In this document: positions 62,491-64,000 of the stretch, piece by piece
Layout: each line of letters opens with the position of its first letter
How positions within the stretch are numbered: position 1 is the first letter of the stretch
Assembly (NCBI RefSeq): GCF_040958095.1
Contig: NC_091180.1
Location: forward strand, 4,018,736 to 4,082,735
DNA: 64,000 bases
Direction: 5' to 3'
Source of the DNA: Procambarus clarkii
Taxonomy: Eukaryota; Arthropoda; Malacostraca; Decapoda; Cambaridae
Notes under the pieces: model-generated
Told to the model about the DNA's origin: nothing
Databases searched by the model: none
The model's input: only the letters and a program-made list of their open reading frames with translations
Translations under genes and position numbers: made by a program

Positions 62491-64000
62491 TTGAGCCTGT
62501 GCATCACTCACTTGAGCCTCTGCATCACTCTCTTCATCCTCTGCATCCCTCTCATGAGCATCTGCATCACTCTCTTGGGCCCCTGCATCCCTCTCTTCAA
62601 CCTCTGCATCACTCTCTTGAGCCTCTGCATCACCCTATTTAGTCTCTGCATCACTCTCTCGAGCCTCTGCATCACTCTCTTGATCCTCTGCATCACTCTC
62701 TTGTGCCTCTGCATCACTCTCTTGAGCCTCTGCATCACTCTCTAGAGCCTCTGCATCATTCTCTTCAAAATCTGCATCACTTTCGTAAGCCTCTGCTTCC
62801 CTCTCTTGATCCTCCGCATCACTCTCTTGATCCTCTGCATTACTCTCTTAAGCCCATACATCATTCTCTTGACCCTCTGCATCACTCTCGTAAGCCTCTG
62901 CATCACTCTCTTGAGCCTCAGCATAACTCTCTTGAGCCTCTGCAACACTCTCTTCAGCCTCTGCATCACTCTTTTAAGCCTCTGAATCCCTCTCGTGAGC
63001 CTCTGAATCCCTCCTTTGAGCCTCTGCATCACTCTCTCGAGCCTCTGCATCACTCTCTTGATCGTCTGCATCATTGTTTTGAGCCTCTGCATCACTCTCT
63101 TAATCCACTGCATCACTCTCATGAACCTCTGCATCCCTCTCTTGAAATTCTGCATCCCTCTCATGAGCCTCTGCATCCCTCTCTTGAGCCTTTGCATCAC
63201 TCTCTTAAGACTCTGCATCCCTCTCATGAGCCTCTGCATCACTCTCAAGAGCCTCTGCATCCCTTTCTTGTGCCACTGCAGCCCTCACTTGAGCCGCTGC
63301 ATCCCTCTCTTGAGCCTCTGCATCCCTCTCTTGAGTCTCTGCATCCCTCTCTTGAGCCTCTGTATTCCTCTCTTAAGCCTCTGCATCATTCTCTTAAGCC
63401 TCTGCATCACTCTCGTAAGTCTCTGAATCACTCTCATGAGCACCTGCATCCCTCTCATGAACCTCTGCATCACTCTCTTGAGCCTTTGCATCACTTTCTT
63501 AGGAATATGCATCCCTCTCTTGAGCCTCTGCATCCCCTCTTGAACTCCTGCATCCCTCTCATGAGCCTCTGCATCCCTCTCTTGAGCCCTTGCATCACCC
63601 TATTAAGACTGCATCCCTCTCTTGAGCCCCTGCATCCCTCTCTTAAGCCTCTGCATCACTCTCTTAAGCCTCTGCATCACTCTCGTAAGCCTCTGAATCA
63701 CTCTCATGAGCCTCTGCATACCTCTATTGAGCCTCTGCATCACTCTCGTCAGCCTCTGCATCACTTTCTTGAGCCTCTGCATACCTCTCTTAATTGAGCC
63801 TCTGCACCATTCTCCTTGGCCTCTGCATCACTCTCGTGAGCCTCTGCATCACTCTCTTGAGCCTCTACATCCCTCTCTTTAGCCTCTGTATCACTCTCTT
63901 GAGCCTCGTCATCCCTCTCTTAAGCCTCTGAATCACTCTCTTGAGCCTCTGTATCACTCTCTTGAGCCTCGTCATCCCTCTCTTAAGCCTCTGCATCACT

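Larger units (their letters stand above)
48419..64000 (-). repeat. 21-bp minisatellite, pyrimidine-rich orientation, right block (runs off the window)
   Basis: More than 15.5 kb of CTCTCTTGAGCCTCTGCATC-type units. The longest open stretch (50,596-53,139, about 847 codons of SLEPLHH) begins at a GTG, not an ATG, and exists because the unit lacks stops in that frame. Other frames are open nearby too. Period-breaking indels occur (for example near 49,590, 53,890, 57,250, 60,455 and 63,608). No gene is supported. Confidence 0.97.

Overview
This window is eukaryotic, repeat-dominated DNA with no intact protein-coding gene. Several elements point to an arthropod, most likely a decapod crustacean such as a crayfish. 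They are tRNA-derived SINE heads with box A/box B promoters, long (TA)n and (GA)n microsatellites, a short interstitial TTAGG/CCTAA motif (the arthropod telomere unit), and interspersed repeats that I recall as abundant in decapod genomes. The organism assignment rests on memory of those families and was not checked by search.

Layout. (1) 1-7,842 is a 21-bp minisatellite. It is purine-rich on the + strand to about 5,638, then switches strand and continues pyrimidine-rich to about 7,842. (2) 7,844-39,749 is a large symmetric structure. Terminal inverted repeats of about 1 kb (TIRs, roughly 98% identical by eye) enclose two opposed arrays of a ~667-bp satellite ('A'). Arm 1 is + and has ~11 monomers; arm 2 is - and has ~33 monomers. 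A second ~169-bp satellite ('B') lies at the centre (~9 units) and as one unit at each outer edge. The order is T-B-A(11)>-B(9)-<A(33)-B-T. (3) 39,750-43,765 is the only mostly single-copy stretch, heavily seeded with mobile-element debris. It holds three tRNA-like SINE heads, one of them in a near-perfect 231-bp-arm palindrome. It also holds microsatellites, a C-rich segment with a G-quadruplex pattern, an 11-bp minisatellite, a decayed retrotransposon-like ORF (42,501-43,238, one internal stop), a TTAGG palindrome and a dispersed decapod-type repeat. (4) 43,766-47,482 is an older, diverged A array in + orientation. (5) 47,485-64,000 is the same 21-bp minisatellite as in (1), again purine-rich first and then pyrimidine-rich from about 48,419.

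The satellites show higher-order structure: ~1,335-bp A dimers, a 1,328-bp dimer block (about 20.8-26.7 kb) and a nearly identical 2,010-bp trimer block (about 31.39-38.73 kb). The minisatellite carries segmental duplications at offsets of 2,881, 1,743, ~1,710 and 12,064 bp. The many long open frames in the minisatellite follow from a 21-bp (7-codon) unit that is open in four of six frames. Frame-breaking indels and the lack of ATG starts argue against coding.

The main candidate for something undescribed is the 31.9-kb T-B-A-B-A-B-T structure. It resembles a fold-back transposon whose arms have become megasatellite arrays, or alternatively an inverted duplication of a B-flanked satellite block. 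The edge monomers of both arms share variants absent from most interior monomers, which supports one common origin for the arms.
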